Positions 23,910 to 32,037 of a DNA stretch of 36,425 bases are shown here, piece by piece (positions within the stretch are counted from its first letter, which is position 1; every line of letters starts with the position of its first letter). Made by a program: the position numbers and the translations under genes. Under the pieces are notes generated by a model, which was not told the origin of the DNA, did no database searches, and saw nothing but the letters and a program-made list of their open reading frames with translations. Source of the DNA: Prevotella pallens ATCC 700821 (lineage in GTDB: Bacteria > Bacteroidota > Bacteroidia > Bacteroidales > Bacteroidaceae); NCBI RefSeq assembly GCF_000220255.1, contig NZ_GL982513.1, forward strand, positions 147,744 through 184,168, written 5' to 3'.

Positions 23910-23918
23910 ATTTAAGCG

Positions 23919-23989
23919 TTGTCCTAAGCGGATTCGAACCACTACAAACAGAACCAAAACCTGTTGTGCTACCATTACACCATAGGACA
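23919..23989 (-). tRNA. tRNA-Gln (anticodon TTG)
   Basis: Minus-strand cloverleaf: acceptor TGTCCTA/TAGGACA, D-arm GGTGTAATGGTAGC, anticodon stem ACAG/CTGT around a loop carrying TTG, and the T-arm GTGGTTCGAATCC. CCA is not encoded. It marks the right edge of the accessory island, but I found no duplicated 3' end that would show integration here. Confidence 0.93.
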
Positions 23990-23999
23990 ATTGCGGGTG

Positions 24000-24031
24000 C
24001 AAAGATAATGCTTTTTTGGTTTACGCACAAA
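24000..24031 (-). promoter_or_regulatory. Promoter of tRNA-Gln
   Basis: Minus-strand TTTG (24028-24031) and TATCTTTG (24000-24007), 20 bp apart. The stretch 24032-24266 holds nothing else I can name. Confidence 0.7.
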
Positions 24032-24266
24032 CTTTTTGTAGAGAAATTGCAAAAATTTATTCCTTTTCTATATTCATAGAATTCTTATATTATAGGTTTT
24101 TACACTTAAAATAGCTTATTATCAACCACTTATCTACATCTATTCAGTATAGGCAGCTATAAGAGAATTTTGTTTTTTGGAAACTCTACTTTCTTTATAC
24201 ATTAGGTAAAGCAGACTAAAAACTTTGGTTTGCAAGAGTTGTAAAAACATAAAGAAGAATGCAAAC

Positions 24267-24956
24267 TTACTTTTTAATTTTCTTCAACACCTTATCTTTA
24301 GCCTTTGCTATATCGCCAGAAATTTCGCCAGAACACGAATCTTCTTTCAAACCAAATTTCACCTTTGTAAGGTCCTGAAGAACAACTATCATAATGGCAA
24401 GCAATTCGTTGTAGGTTTCTTCTGGCATTTTTACATAAATAAAATCTACAATTTGTTGCTTAGTTTCCTTATGTCTAAAAAAAATCTGTCGCATAGCCGA
24501 TACAATAAATCCACGCAACAAAGCATCTTTTTCGGTAGCATAATGTTCTTTTAAAATTTTAATAGCCTCAGCATCGCCCAACCAGCCACAAGCAATTATG
24601 GCTTTGTATCTAATTTCGTTGTCAGCATCGTCAAGATAAGGCAGAATATAGGGCAGATATTCTTTATTGTACGACAATCCTATGAGATGAATGACATTAG
24701 ATTTTGCCAGAGCATCTGTTTCGGTTTTTAGTTTTTCTTCTAAAAAGAGCACACCTTCTTTTCCACGCTTTAGAAATCCGTTCCCTAAAATTCGTTTCAA
24801 ATCAGCATTCTTCGAATCTTTAAAATAGCAATAATGGCGTTCCATACCTAATGCAGAACCATCTTTCAATAACATATTCAGAAAGTTATTGTGTACCGTA
24901 AAACTATCTGTAGCTAAAGCCTCCTTATAATAAGAGGAAACATCGTTATCGTTCAT
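24267..24956 (-). CDS. HEAT-repeat protein
   Basis: 229 aa from ATG 24956 (a TTG two codons upstream is unlikely). Helical pairs of the HEAT type are plain in the middle: AKSNVIHLIGLSY, YLPYILPYLDDADNEIRYKAIIACGWLGDAEAIKILKEHY, then LLRGFIVSAMRQIF. The C-terminal tail is basic (KAKDKVLKKIKK). No catalytic residues; a protein-binding scaffold. It stands alone between tRNA-Gln and the CRISPR debris. Confidence 0.8.
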   Translation of the reverse strand: MNDNDVSSYYKEALATDSFTVHNNFLNMLLKDGSALGMERHYCYFKDSKNADLKRILGNGFLKRGKEGVLFLEEKLKTETDALAKSNVIHLIGLSYNKEYLPYILPYLDDADNEIRYKAIIACGWLGDAEAIKILKEHYATEKDALLRGFIVSAMRQIFFRHKETKQQIVDFIYVKMPEETYNELLAIMIVVLQDLTKVKFGLKEDSCSGEISGDIAKAKDKVLKKIKK

Positions 24957-25203
24957 AATCAATTTAATACTATTTTAAAATATAAATAATCTGTTTATCG
25001 TAGTCGTACGCCCATTCGTAATTAGCTATTCAGCATTAATAGTTTAACATTAAACCTTCTTCCAGTCCAGTTTCTAAATGGTGCCAACAAAGCTCTAAAC
25101 CAAATTGTCTTAACATAAAACTAAAAATAACAGAATATATTGTGCCTTAAGCATTTATTGTATGCCATATTTAATAAAAAGCTTAAATCATTAAGCACCG
25201 AAA

Positions 25204-25386
25204 ATATTAATCCTTGTTGTAATGGAATGTGCTTAATAATTCTTGCGCAGTGAGTATAGATTTGCGGTCGCAAAGTCTTAATCCTTGTTGTAATGGAATA
25301 TACTTAATAATCGTGTTAATGATATGAAAGCGGGTTTGAAACTCGCTAAGTCTTAATCCTTGTTGTAATGGAATATACTTAATAAT
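25204..25386 (-). CRISPR. CRISPR array fragment 1 (3 repeats, 2 spacers)
   Basis: Repeats of 37 bp at 25204-25240 (degenerate first bases and GTGCTT for ATACTT), 25275-25311 and 25350-25386, beginning GTCTTAATCCTTG and ending CTTAATAAT. Spacers are 34 and 38 bp. The reverse complement ends ...GGATTAAGAC, like the 5' handles of type I/III repeats, so transcription is probably right to left. The degenerate leftmost unit fits a trailer end. No cas gene is in the window. Confidence 0.9.
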
Positions 25387-25464
25387 TATATTTTCTCCAA
25401 TAACTGATAGTAACTCATAACGCTTTTCTTTCCAAATTCTCTATAGATTTGGCTTTAACATCTC

Positions 25465-25983
25465 CTATAATGGCTTGATAACAGGCAATTTGTCATTATT
25501 GAAGTCAAACTTAAAGACTTTATTATCTGTCAGCGACTTCTGATAAAAGAATTTAGGATATCTCGATGATCCACTTTGAACACCAACGCCTATTGTTGAA
25601 TCTTTCTTTAGTTTATTCCTTATGGCATTAAATAATCTTTTAATCCCTTCTTTAGGTTCTTTAGAAATCAACCGCAATGAAATCAACTCAACTTCGTTTT
25701 CATTTGCCCTTCCTCCTATTCCTTCAATAGTTCCCTTGCATACTTCATCATCATAAAAAGAAATACCTGCTTTGTTGTAATCTTTTAAAGAGACAAAGAA
25801 AAACAACTTGTCCTCTATACCATTGCCAATAACACTTCTATAATTTGCCATATTGATTGCTGTACAAAAAACATCTTTTGTGTTCTTTTTCCTAAAATAT
25901 ACAACACAATCATACCTAACTACCATATCGTTAATATATGGCACAAACTCAACCAAAGGCATAATAACATTTATATAAGACAT
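25465..25983 (-). CDS. Hypothetical protein between CRISPR fragments, possible immunity protein
   Basis: 172 aa from ATG 25983. Not recognised. Beta-rich N-terminus (VIMPLVEFVPYINDMVVRYDCVVYF), then a lysine-rich helix (IKRLFNAIRNKLKK). No signal peptide. On its 5' side, 77 bp away on the same strand, is a decayed Rhs C-terminus; in Rhs loci the next gene is usually the cognate immunity protein, so that role is a reasonable guess. Confidence 0.6.
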   Translation of the reverse strand: MSYINVIMPLVEFVPYINDMVVRYDCVVYFRKKNTKDVFCTAINMANYRSVIGNGIEDKLFFFVSLKDYNKAGISFYDDEVCKGTIEGIGGRANENEVELISLRLISKEPKEGIKRLFNAIRNKLKKDSTIGVGVQSGSSRYPKFFYQKSLTDNKVFKFDFNNDKLPVIKPL

Positions 25984-26060
25984 AAGCAATTAATGAGTGT
26001 CTATTTTTTGTTTTCCCATCCATCTTTGCCCAGATAATACAAACGTATCTATACATATTG

Positions 26061-26279
26061 TTAGATTTTATACATAAGAATATAAATTATCTCCCCCGAT
26101 AACCAAATTGGATTCTGACTAATGTAATTACCTGCACAAGAGTCATAGTAGTGGAAACGGTTATAATACAGTCCCGTCTCAACGTCCTCATACTGACCTT
26201 GATACTTAAACGGAATGAAGGAGGAATTATTGTTGTCCTTCCTTCTCTTTCTACCGAAACTGTCGAGTTCCTGCTCCCA
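26061..26279 (-). pseudogene. Rhs/polymorphic-toxin core fragment
   Basis: An open frame of 72 codons plus stop with no start. It contains IPFKYQGQYEDVETGLYYNRFHYY, then YISQNPIWL, the end of the Rhs core (normally ...RYISQDPIGL) before the toxin tip. The tip is replaced by EIIYILMYKI and a stop. Upstream it is cut exactly at a truncated CRISPR repeat. Confidence 0.85.
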
Positions 26280-26281
26280 TA

Positions 26282-26525
26282 CCTTGTTGTAATGGAATAT
26301 ACTTAATGATGACAGCTTGCGAAAAGCAGCTGAATGGCTTACGAAGTCTTAATCCTTGTTGTAATGGAATATACTTAATAATGCAGAGCAGCAAACTCTT
26401 AGTCAGCAACTAACAGTCTTAATCCTTGTTGTAATGGAATATACTTAATAATTACAGAAATGAAAAGAACAAGAATGAACTTTTGGTTGTCTTAATCCTT
26501 GTTGTAATGGAATATACTTAATAAT
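26282..26525 (-). CRISPR. CRISPR array fragment 2 (4 repeats, 3 spacers)
   Basis: Same repeat as fragment 1. The first unit, 26282-26310, lacks its first 8 bases where the Rhs fragment joins and ends ATGAT instead of ATAAT. Units 26346-26382, 26416-26452 and 26489-26525 are complete and identical. Spacers are 35, 33 and 36 bp. Confidence 0.9.
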
Positions 26526-26550
26526 TAAATGGAAAAGATGCTTTAAAGGC

Positions 26551-26913
26551 GTGAGGTGCCCGTATGGGAGAGAGTTTTTAGATACCATCAATAGATATTA
26601 TCCACTGAAAGACTATATAGCCAACAATGATAGATTGCGTGATGGCGTGCAGTACGCTAATATTACTCTTAAAGTAAATGAAAGAAGTATAACACTTAAC
26701 TTCACTATTGAGGGAAACAATTCGGCAAACTTTACCGCAAAGAAGAAAGATTTTACTGAAGTTATGAGGATGGGAGATTTTACGATACAATTTCCTGCTG
26801 ATAGTTTTGATGTTTATCATCTCAAATACACTGGAAAGAGTTGCACCTTTGCAAGATACCTGGATAGAACGTTTGCAAAACTCGAGCTTGCTTTCATAGA
26901 ACCCAACCAATAG
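26551..26913 (+). CDS. Hypothetical protein fragment in the CRISPR region
   Basis: 120 aa from GTG 26551. The same frame is open upstream through the adjacent CRISPR repeat, so the 5' end may have been cut when the segment joined the array. Beta-rich (YANITLKVNERSITLNFTIEG, FTIQFPADSFDVYHL). No family recognised. Could be an orphan toxin- or immunity-type piece. Confidence 0.45.
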   Translation: MRCPYGREFLDTINRYYPLKDYIANNDRLRDGVQYANITLKVNERSITLNFTIEGNNSANFTAKKKDFTEVMRMGDFTIQFPADSFDVYHLKYTGKSCTFARYLDRTFAKLELAFIEPNQ

Positions 26914-26946
26914 GACATAAATAAAAGGTAGCTTAACGGCTATCTT

Positions 26947-27264
26947 TTATTTACAATCTTCTTTGCTTCTTGCTATTCCAAGCGGTAAGGGGCGAAAGAT
27001 AATCGTAGGAATATATTTCACGTCTCCATTAAACTCATTTATATTCTTAACATACATCAATAATATTCTATCATCGAACAACATCTTTAATTGATATGCA
27101 AAGAAAGGTTCTCCTATTTCTTTAGAAAAGCGGGCATCTACCCAATCATACTTATTTGATAGAAACTCATACGCCTTAATATAATTCCGTCTTGATTATA
27201 TTGTATCGTTTACTTTGACATCTATTGAAACGGCTATATATTCGCATTTGTTTTTTGTATCCAT
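26947..27264 (-). pseudogene. Small gene with an in-frame stop codon
   Basis: From ATG 27264 the frame reads MDTKNKCEYIAVSIDVKVND..., meets TAA at 27196-27198, then stays open for 82 codons (NYIKAYEFLSNKYDWVDARF, YVKNINEFNGDVKYIPTIIF) to a stop at 26947. One nonsense change would explain it. No family recognised. Its start overlaps the end of the KilA-N frame. Confidence 0.55.
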
Positions 27265-27425
27265 TGCTTTGCGGTTAGAGTGAATGAGTTTAATCCTGCG
27301 CTATTTCTAAACCCATCGAATTCGGTGGGATTAAAATTAGGGTTATTAAGCTGCTCCCATGCTCCCAAATATTCTATTGTAGTTCTTGAACGTAGCCAAT
27401 TCTGTATTACGTAATCCGTCCTTTC
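27234..27425 (-). pseudogene. KilA-N domain fragment
   Basis: The frame reads RTDYVIQNWLRSRTTIEYLG, then AWEQLNNPNFNPTEFDGF and GLNSFTLTAKQWIQKTNA, the core of a KilA-N DNA-binding domain from phage- or plasmid-type regulators. The N-terminal ~30 residues of the domain are missing where it meets the CRISPR repeat at 27424; the C-terminal domain is missing too. Confidence 0.85.
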
Positions 27426-27453
27426 CTTGTTGTAATGGAATATACTTAATAAT
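27424..27453 (-). CRISPR. Isolated truncated CRISPR repeat
   Basis: TCCTTGTTGTAATGG to CTTAATAAT, 30 of the 37 repeat bases, the first 7 missing where the KilA-N fragment joins. It lies at the leader-side end of the locus, just before the terminator of the next gene. Confidence 0.85.
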
Positions 27454-27458
27454 CACAA

Positions 27459-27514
27459 AGCCTATTCTGAAGACGAATACTATTTATTCATCTTCAAAAC
27501 AGGCTTGTCGATTT
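27459..27514 (-). terminator. Terminator of the gene at 27549-29111
   Basis: AAGCCT...TGAAGA.GAATA and TATTC.TCTTCA...AGGCTT form an imperfect long stem past the stop codon on the minus strand. Confidence 0.7.
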
Positions 27515-27548
27515 GTAGTCTTACTTTTAAGTTAAAAGTATTGTGGCT

Positions 27549-29111
27549 TTATTTCACTATCTTTTCCGACGTTTGCGAACCGTCTATATAAGTGGTAGTT
27601 TGAATGTAGACTCCATTTTGTGGATTTTCTACTCTACGACCAGAAAGATCGTAATATTTTATATGGTCTATTTGCTTTACGGTTGCAGCATTTATACCAT
27701 CGGTTGATATCTGATATTCTGTAATTCCAGAACTTAAACGTGTGTCGCCGTCGATATATAAGGCTTCCATGCCTACTTTTACTTTTGCTTCTTTGTAGAA
27801 GTATATTGCTCGTGCATTATCGTCGTACTTATAAAATTGGTATTGGTCCGAGAAAGCATACGGCACATCGGTCATTTCAGCACTCAAGTTTTTGTAAACA
27901 TCGGGCTTAAATGTTACACGTTCGCCATCTATATATAGATTATAATAAAGATGTGTAGGGTCGAGATAGTTAAAATCGGCTGAATAATAGCTCAATGTAA
28001 ATTGCAATCCACCAGGCCCTCCCCATGGTTGTGGGTCGTATGCCTGATAAGCTGTGAGTTTTGGTGGCATTGGCGCTGCAGCTTTCTTATTCCATTGGCT
28101 AATTAGCGGGTAACGATAAGAGTCGAATATAAAAGTACTTCGGTCGTCGTCCTCACTTTTGTGTATCATTAATAGTCCTTTTGTGCTGAGTTCATTCTTT
28201 GTTGCATCGTAAGTAAACACTAATGGTTCGCTACCAATGCATGCTTTGTCGAATTCGTCGCCCATTTCGCTTTTACCTTTTCCCATAACGCCCGATGAAG
28301 CATATACATAGCAAGCTGTTGTACGGTCTATTCCGAGATACGATGTACGTGGAAATGTTACAGTTGTTCCGTTTTTTGTACCTTTTATCCAATAACCTTT
28401 TACGTTTGCCGATAAATCGCCTAAATAAGCATCGTTACCATCGAAGGCATATTTTACTGGATATAACTGAGATTTTCCGTCCATATCCATATAAAGCATT
28501 AATCCTTCGTAGGTTTTTGCCGATGCGGGAGGTGCCAACTTATTATCGTCTTTGCGTATTGCTCTATAAGTTTTTTCGGCATAACTTGTCCATGCACCAT
28601 TTGGACGGCACATTCCTATCATTTCTTCCGGGTCGAGCACCATTTCAAGTGTATTGTTGCGCCATACATATTTTAGCACTTGTTTTTCTTTCTCTTCGTT
28701 TGGCACAAATGTTTCTTTACCATTTCTTGTTCCTTGGTGTATTCGGTAGAGAAAACCATATTTTTGTTCGCCCGTAGAGAAGTCTTCTTCCGAATATATG
28801 GCTTGTGGAAGCTGAAATGCAATAGTGTCTCCTTCGGTTTTCTTACCTTTTATCCATGTTTTTGTATAAAGCGAGTTAAGTGGATTTTCAAGATACACTG
28901 CTCCATCGTTTCCAAAAACTATTCTTTGCCAATCTCCTGTACTTTTATGTGGCACTCCATAGTAATATACCGATTCAAATCCGGTGGTTGTACGATATAG
29001 GTTTATGGTTTCTCCCTCTGCAGGTTGTGTTATTATTGTTGGTGTTTCTTGTGCTATTGCTGTTGCTGCGCAAAGAAAAACCGAAAAAAGAAAAATATAA
29101 ATTTTCCGCAT
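27549..29111 (-). CDS. Secreted protein with Bacteroidetes C-terminal motif
   Basis: 520 aa. Signal peptide 1-20 (FLFSVFLCAATAIA before QETP). The body is beta-rich with many aromatic and Gly turns and two similar blocks (NDGAVYLENPLNS..TWIKGKKTEGDTIAFQLP and GNDAYLGDLSANVKGYWIKGTKNGTTVTFP), suggesting an internal duplication. The tail YYDLSGRRVENPQNGVYIQ... is the short motif found at the end of many Prevotella secreted proteins and resembles type IX secretion signals. Surface or extracellular; no enzyme motif seen. A terminator separates it from the upstream gene, so it probably has its own promoter near 29155. Confidence 0.75.
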   Translation of the reverse strand: MRKIYIFLFSVFLCAATAIAQETPTIITQPAEGETINLYRTTTGFESVYYYGVPHKSTGDWQRIVFGNDGAVYLENPLNSLYTKTWIKGKKTEGDTIAFQLPQAIYSEEDFSTGEQKYGFLYRIHQGTRNGKETFVPNEEKEKQVLKYVWRNNTLEMVLDPEEMIGMCRPNGAWTSYAEKTYRAIRKDDNKLAPPASAKTYEGLMLYMDMDGKSQLYPVKYAFDGNDAYLGDLSANVKGYWIKGTKNGTTVTFPRTSYLGIDRTTACYVYASSGVMGKGKSEMGDEFDKACIGSEPLVFTYDATKNELSTKGLLMIHKSEDDDRSTFIFDSYRYPLISQWNKKAAAPMPPKLTAYQAYDPQPWGGPGGLQFTLSYYSADFNYLDPTHLYYNLYIDGERVTFKPDVYKNLSAEMTDVPYAFSDQYQFYKYDDNARAIYFYKEAKVKVGMEALYIDGDTRLSSGITEYQISTDGINAATVKQIDHIKYYDLSGRRVENPQNGVYIQTTTYIDGSQTSEKIVK

Positions 29112-29179
29112 AAATAATATTGGTTTTAAAGTTGTTTGCTAAAATGTTTCTGGTTAAAGATAATTTATAAAAAGCAAAT

Positions 29180-29234
29180 AAAGTATATGGTATTTGTTTG
29201 CTTAAAAATAGAAGTAAACCACACCATATACTTT
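29180..29234 (-). terminator. Terminator of the gene at 29255-30556
   Basis: AAAGTATATGG and CCATATACTTT with inner GTTTGCTT/AAGTAAAC pairing, then T-rich on the minus strand. Confidence 0.75.
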
Positions 29235-29254
29235 ATATATTTATTAAACTATCG

Positions 29255-30556
29255 TTAGTTCTGAATCATTTGGAATTTAGCTTGTGCCTTTTTGCCTGTC
29301 ATTATTGGCATTGTTGTTACACCATACGATGTACTATTTTCTAAACGCATAGGTACAGTTACCTTACTTTCTGATTCGCCATTACCTGTAGTGAACTCAA
29401 CTTTTACAAGTGGTCCCCATTCTTCGTTTATATTTTTAGCCAACGAACAAGCATAATATGTTGTATTTGGGTCTGCACTCCATGTAGCATTATCTACACC
29501 ATACTGATTCCAATATGGATCTTGTGCACGGTCTGTTTTCAATAAATTAATTACACCCGTTTCTCCCATATCAGCTTTATCGTAAGCTGTTTTTTCTATA
29601 ATAATATCTCTATGAACAGAGCATTCTGCATTTGGAGTATAAATTACACGTTGATAGAAAGCATCGCCACTTTTTGCAAATTCTTTTATTTCAATATCTA
29701 CTTTTGCTATACCTGTTCCGCCAAGTTTCTTTGTTGTTACTGGAACTATAACCATATCTGCATAAGTTTCTGCTTTATCCCACGCTTGTATATATATTTC
29801 GTATTTAGTATTTGGCTCCATTCCTGTCCATTCGTGTTCTCCTTCGCCAGTTCTTGGCACTCCCCAGCGTTTTATCATATCGCCCATGTTGCTTAATCCC
29901 ATCATCGGGCCAAATTGTTCGAATTGTTCTTGTGCTTTTCCTTCAGGGAAAATACAAACTGCATAGCCTGCAACATCGGCATTTGGTGTAAATTTTGCTT
30001 TAATTGTTGTTGCTGTTGTGCTTACTATTTCGCCTTTTATCTGTGGATTTCCAACAAGTGGTTTCTTTGGTGTTGTAAATTCTGCTTTCGACATACTACA
30101 AGCTACACCATATTTATCGTAACCAAGTGTAAGAACCGTATAAGGTGTGTTGTCTTTAAATGGTTCGTCAAAACCTGTCATTTGTGCATTTGTAAAATCG
30201 TCTTGCATCATTGTTGCATTTATTCTTTCAAAATAAGAAGCTGCAACGTCGTCGCTGGTTATTCTGCTTGACAACGATTTTGGAATACAAGTAATTTTAT
30301 AGCCAACACACTCTGGAGTTTTCTGAACTGCTACCCAAAGTGTATCGCCAGAAGCACCACTTTTATAGTCTTTATAGGTTACATCGGCAGCAACTCTTCC
30401 TTCTACATTTGCAAAGAAAATGCTGTCTACACGGTCTACTATAAATGCTTTGTGCAAATTGTTCTTTTCTAATACAACTAAACGGTTAGGTTCGGTCTGT
30501 GCAAATGTTGCAAGACTAAAAATTGCCATTAGGCAAAGTAATATTTTCTTTTTCAT
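29255..30556 (-). CDS. Secreted multidomain protein, fibronectin-III-like strands
   Basis: 433 aa with a signal peptide (1-19, SLATFA before QTE). An N-terminal block FIVDRVDSIFFANVEG shares the V-D-S-I/L-x-F-F pattern with the protein at 34093-35523. After it come two or three domains with the P-N-T-x-Y pattern of fibronectin-III-like folds (EPNTKYEIYIQAWDKA, DPNTTYYACSLAKN). No C-terminal sorting motif. It overlaps the upstream gene by 4 bp, so the two are made together. Likely surface or secreted, role unknown. Confidence 0.75.
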   Translation of the reverse strand: MKKKILLCLMAIFSLATFAQTEPNRLVVLEKNNLHKAFIVDRVDSIFFANVEGRVAADVTYKDYKSGASGDTLWVAVQKTPECVGYKITCIPKSLSSRITSDDVAASYFERINATMMQDDFTNAQMTGFDEPFKDNTPYTVLTLGYDKYGVACSMSKAEFTTPKKPLVGNPQIKGEIVSTTATTIKAKFTPNADVAGYAVCIFPEGKAQEQFEQFGPMMGLSNMGDMIKRWGVPRTGEGEHEWTGMEPNTKYEIYIQAWDKAETYADMVIVPVTTKKLGGTGIAKVDIEIKEFAKSGDAFYQRVIYTPNAECSVHRDIIIEKTAYDKADMGETGVINLLKTDRAQDPYWNQYGVDNATWSADPNTTYYACSLAKNINEEWGPLVKVEFTTGNGESESKVTVPMRLENSTSYGVTTMPIMTGKKAQAKFQMIQN

Positions 30557-31038
30557 TGTTTTACAAATTTAAAGGTTGTGTTTTTAAGTTTAATAATAAA
30601 TACGCCATTGTGTAGGTTAGAAACTTCAATTCCTTCGCCGTCAGACACTTTTGCACGCAACAAAGTTTGTCCGTTCAGGTCGAAAATTGCAACTTCTGCC
30701 TTTTCGGCACCTAATCCGCTAAAATAAATCATATCGCCTCGTTGCGACATTTTTATTTTTTCTGCTTCGGTGTTGCCCACTTTACCAATTCCACTGGGAG
30801 TTGATACAAATTTAATTCCCTTAATGACCGATAGTTTCCACACAGGTTCTACCGAGAACTTGCTACCTATAATATGCATACCATTGGCATCGAAGGTTAT
30901 CTTCTGAATGTCTGTAATGGCATACTTGCCGACATCTCCTGAATGTGGCGTAACCACAAGTTGTGTCTGCGCGTAGGTTTGCGAGAAACTCATTGTCATT
31001 ATGACTGTTAGTACAGCTAAAAAAGTGTTTCTTTTCAT
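30553..31038 (-). CDS. Small secreted protein with type IX-like C-terminal motif
   Basis: 161 aa. Signal peptide 1-23 (VLTVIMTMSFSQTYA before QTQ). Middle YAITDIQKITFDANGMHI. The last ~60 residues (VAIFDLNGQTLLRAKV, then SNLHNGVFIIKLKNTTFKFVKQ) have the form of a type IX secretion C-terminal domain. First gene of the pair with 29255-30556 and a paralogue in plan of 35520-35990. The upstream 640 bp is noncoding apart from the small gene at 31682 on the other strand; a weak promoter (TACCTTTA near 31195, minus strand) is possible. Confidence 0.75.
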   Translation of the reverse strand: MKRNTFLAVLTVIMTMSFSQTYAQTQLVVTPHSGDVGKYAITDIQKITFDANGMHIIGSKFSVEPVWKLSVIKGIKFVSTPSGIGKVGNTEAEKIKMSQRGDMIYFSGLGAEKAEVAIFDLNGQTLLRAKVSDGEGIEVSNLHNGVFIIKLKNTTFKFVKQ

Positions 31039-31613
31039 AATGAATGATGTTTAAGCTAATGTTTAAAATTATATAATTTAAAATTTCTTCAATCTGTTAG
31101 GTTCACTTTCGTATAGATTTCGCCTGTAATCTCATTCGCCAGAATAAAGTGCCTATAACACTCTTCGTATTAGAGGTTCTATGAAATCTTTGTAAAGGTA
31201 CAAGTAAATTCGGAAAAAACTTAATTTATTTTAAATATTTTGTAGCAAATTAACATCGCTATACATTTTTTCGTAAACCATATTATAGTTTATACCATTC
31301 AGCATAAAAAGAACGCAAAGTGTTTGCAATAAGTATGTTTCAACATTGTGTACAAAAATTAGGCTATTATGATAGGGAAGAAAAACAAAACGAGAAAAAC
31401 AGAAATAATAATTAAAAAAACTCTGGAAACATAATAAGAAAAAATTTTTTTCTCATTATTATTTCGGTGGAATACACTTGCAACTTGCTTTTCTTTTAAA
31501 CCAATATATAAATATTAGCAAAATTGAAATAGCAAAAACTTGTTTTACACCAAGAAAAGCCCCATTTATATAAATAAAGTTCGTATTTTGTACTATTTAT
31601 CCATCATTTTTAT

Positions 31614-31621
31614 TACCTTTG
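31614..31621 (+). promoter_or_regulatory. Promoter -7 element for the Gly-rich small gene
   Basis: TACCTTTG matches the consensus; TTTG at 31587-31590 is 23 bp upstream, slightly far. The stretch 31039-31613 shows no gene. Confidence 0.5.
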
Positions 31622-31681
31622 CAACCGATTTAATTTAGAGATAACCAACCGAAAATAATACGTACAGAAGAAATAAATGAT

Positions 31682-31855
31682 ATGAAGGATAATAAAAAAG
31701 TATATTCTCAGCCACAAACAACGCTGCTTTATATGGAAAATCAAGAAATGATTTGCAGTAGTGTTCAACCAAATCCAAGTAGTTCTATCCAAACAGATAG
31801 TAGTTACGGCAATGGCGGTGAGCATAATGGTGGTGGAGAAGGAAACGATTTATAA
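31682..31855 (+). CDS. Small glycine-rich protein
   Basis: 57 aa. Starts MKDNKKVYSQPQTTLLYMEN and ends SSYGNGGEHNGGGEGNDL, with one Cys (MICSS). The layout, a short lysine start, a strand, an M-x-C-S-S motif and a Gly/Asn tail, is common among small Bacteroidales proteins of unknown role. It has a promoter upstream and a very strong terminator 25 bp downstream, so it is probably expressed. No signal peptide. Confidence 0.65.
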   Translation: MKDNKKVYSQPQTTLLYMENQEMICSSVQPNPSSSIQTDSSYGNGGEHNGGGEGNDL

Positions 31856-31880
31856 TTACGAGTTATAAAGAAACAGAAAT

Positions 31881-31923
31881 AACACAATAGAGATGTACTT
31901 ATTTGGTACATCTCTATTGTGTT
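31881..31923 (+). terminator. Strong terminator of the Gly-rich gene
   Basis: AACACAATAGAGATGTAC and GTACATCTCTATTGTGTT form a perfect 18-bp stem. Confidence 0.85.
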
Positions 31924-31979
31924 ATATAGCATTTATATACTATGTTTAGTATAGAGCTTTTAAAACTAATAATAAAAAA

Positions 31980-32007
31980 ATGAGCAAACTATGGGAAGTT
32001 TGCTCAT
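31980..32007 (-). terminator. Terminator of the fimbrillin-like gene
   Basis: ATGAGCAAACT and AGTTTGCTCAT with seven T after the stem on the minus strand. Confidence 0.85.
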
Positions 32008-32037
32008 TTTCTATTTCTCGTTTGTCTATTTTATCTA

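Noticed and set aside
23919..23989. tRNA-Gln as the integration site of the island
   Set aside because: No second copy of the tRNA 3' end was found anywhere in the window.
25144..25180. Possible extra CRISPR repeat left of array 1
   Set aside because: Similarity to the repeat is only partial and the distance to the next unit (60 bp) does not fit the 66-75 bp spacing.
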